Shown here piece by piece: positions 21,582 to 21,776 of a stretch of DNA of 21,776 nucleotides; positions within the stretch are counted from its first letter, which is position 1; every line of letters starts with the position of its first letter. Location of the stretch: contig SVRU01000045.1 in NCBI GenBank assembly GCA_015064665.1, positions 1 to 21,776 on the forward strand, in the 5' to 3' direction. This DNA comes from Oscillospiraceae bacterium. GTDB lineage: Bacteria > Bacillota_A > Clostridia > Oscillospirales > CAG-272. The notes under the pieces are model-generated. The model was not told where the DNA came from. It saw only the letters and a list, made by a program, of their open reading frames with translations, and did not search any database. A program made the position numbers and the translations under genes.

Positions 21582-21767
21582 GACGGCGTTGCCGTCATGA
21601 ATTGGCTTCGCCATGATTTCTCGCTTCGCTCCATGAATTGAATTGCGCATCCATCCCTATGCGCCCGCAGGCGCAATTCATGGCGAAGCCAATTCATGAG
21701 TGCCACGCACTCAATTCATGCGCTCGCGCAATTCATTGTTGAATCTGTCGTTTGAGACAAACGACAG
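21582..21767 (-). repeat. Hairpin array B upstream of the intact S23 gene
   Basis: Hairpins in order are GACGGC-GTT-GCCGTC (21582, identical to the second hairpin of array A), GGC-TTC-GCC (21604), GCGCC-CGCA-GGCGC (21661), GGC-GAA-GCC (21682), GAGTGC-CAC-GCACTC (21698), GCGC-TC-GCGC (21720), and a long stem CTGTCGTTTG/CAAACGACAG around AGA (21745-21767). The linker is ATGAATT on the left (21597, 21633) and its inverse AATTCAT on the right (21675, 21691, 21713, 21730). Each half mirrors the other, so the whole array is also one large inverted repeat. It runs almost to the end of the window, where assembly may have failed because of it. Confidence 0.8.
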
Positions 21768-21776
21768 ATAAAACAT

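Noticed and set aside
21203..21776. Diversity-generating retroelement
   Set aside because: The S23 protein resembles Avd, but no reverse transcriptase, template/variable repeat pair or C-type-lectin target gene is in the window.

Overview
The window looks like a whole contig of about 21.8 kb from an anaerobic, fermentative Firmicute of the Clostridia, probably a gut or rumen member of the Oscillospirales/Christensenellales type. This is inferred from strong AGGAGG-type ribosome sites, consensus sigma-A promoters (TTGACA-17-TATAAT), ATG/GTG/TTG starts, a 2x[4Fe-4S] ferredoxin, a short Firmicutes-type ManA and dispersed palindromic repeats. No rRNA, tRNA, CRISPR array or transposase gene was seen. 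Both ends look like assembly breaks: the left end folds back on itself, and the right end lies inside a hairpin array.

Region 1 (1-6824) is a glycan-utilisation locus around a LacI-family regulator. On the minus strand the order is lacI-type regulator, histidine phosphatase, M20 amidohydrolase, DUF6440 protein and two tandem GH88 unsaturated-glucuronyl-hydrolase paralogues, the last cut by the contig end. Divergently transcribed is a GH39-like glycosidase. A palindrome lies between the two promoters. GH88 enzymes remove the unsaturated uronate left by polysaccharide lyases, so the likely substrates are lyase-generated uronate oligosaccharides.

Region 2 (6825-12080) holds deacylating enzymes. 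A plus-strand pair (sialate-O-acetylesterase-like SGNH hydrolase, DUF4886 SGNH-like protein) follows a perfect consensus promoter overlapped by a 10-bp-arm inverted repeat. It ends at a bidirectional terminator facing a minus-strand six-gene operon: membrane protein, alpha/beta hydrolase, GNAT, membrane protein, SGNH hydrolase, manA.

Region 3 (12081-16100) has a minus-strand operon of acetyl-esterase-like hydrolase, ferredoxin and FAD-dependent oxidoreductase, divergent from an AraC-type regulator. The shared intergenic region carries an operator-like inverted repeat. The esterases, GH39/GH88 enzymes and ManA together suggest breakdown of an acylated, uronate-containing polysaccharide; the exact glycan cannot be read from the sequence.

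Region 4 (16100-19540) starts with non-coding palindromic DNA (a MITE-like inverted repeat and several hairpins). It continues with a minus-strand operon: uncharacterised protein, isoprenylcysteine-methyltransferase-like membrane enzyme, aminoglycoside-phosphotransferase-family kinase and membrane-anchored glycerophosphodiester phosphodiesterase.

Region 5 (19540-21776) is the most unusual. Two copies of a composite element each contain a four-helix-bundle S23/IVP-family gene, a cluster of short hairpins just upstream joined by a repeated linker that flips orientation midway, a shared terminal motif (GAGACAAACGACA) and a related downstream tail. One gene is intact and the other has a single frameshift. 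The linker differs between copies (GTGATATA in one, ATGAATT in the other) although one hairpin is identical. A membrane-protein gene of unknown function lies between them.
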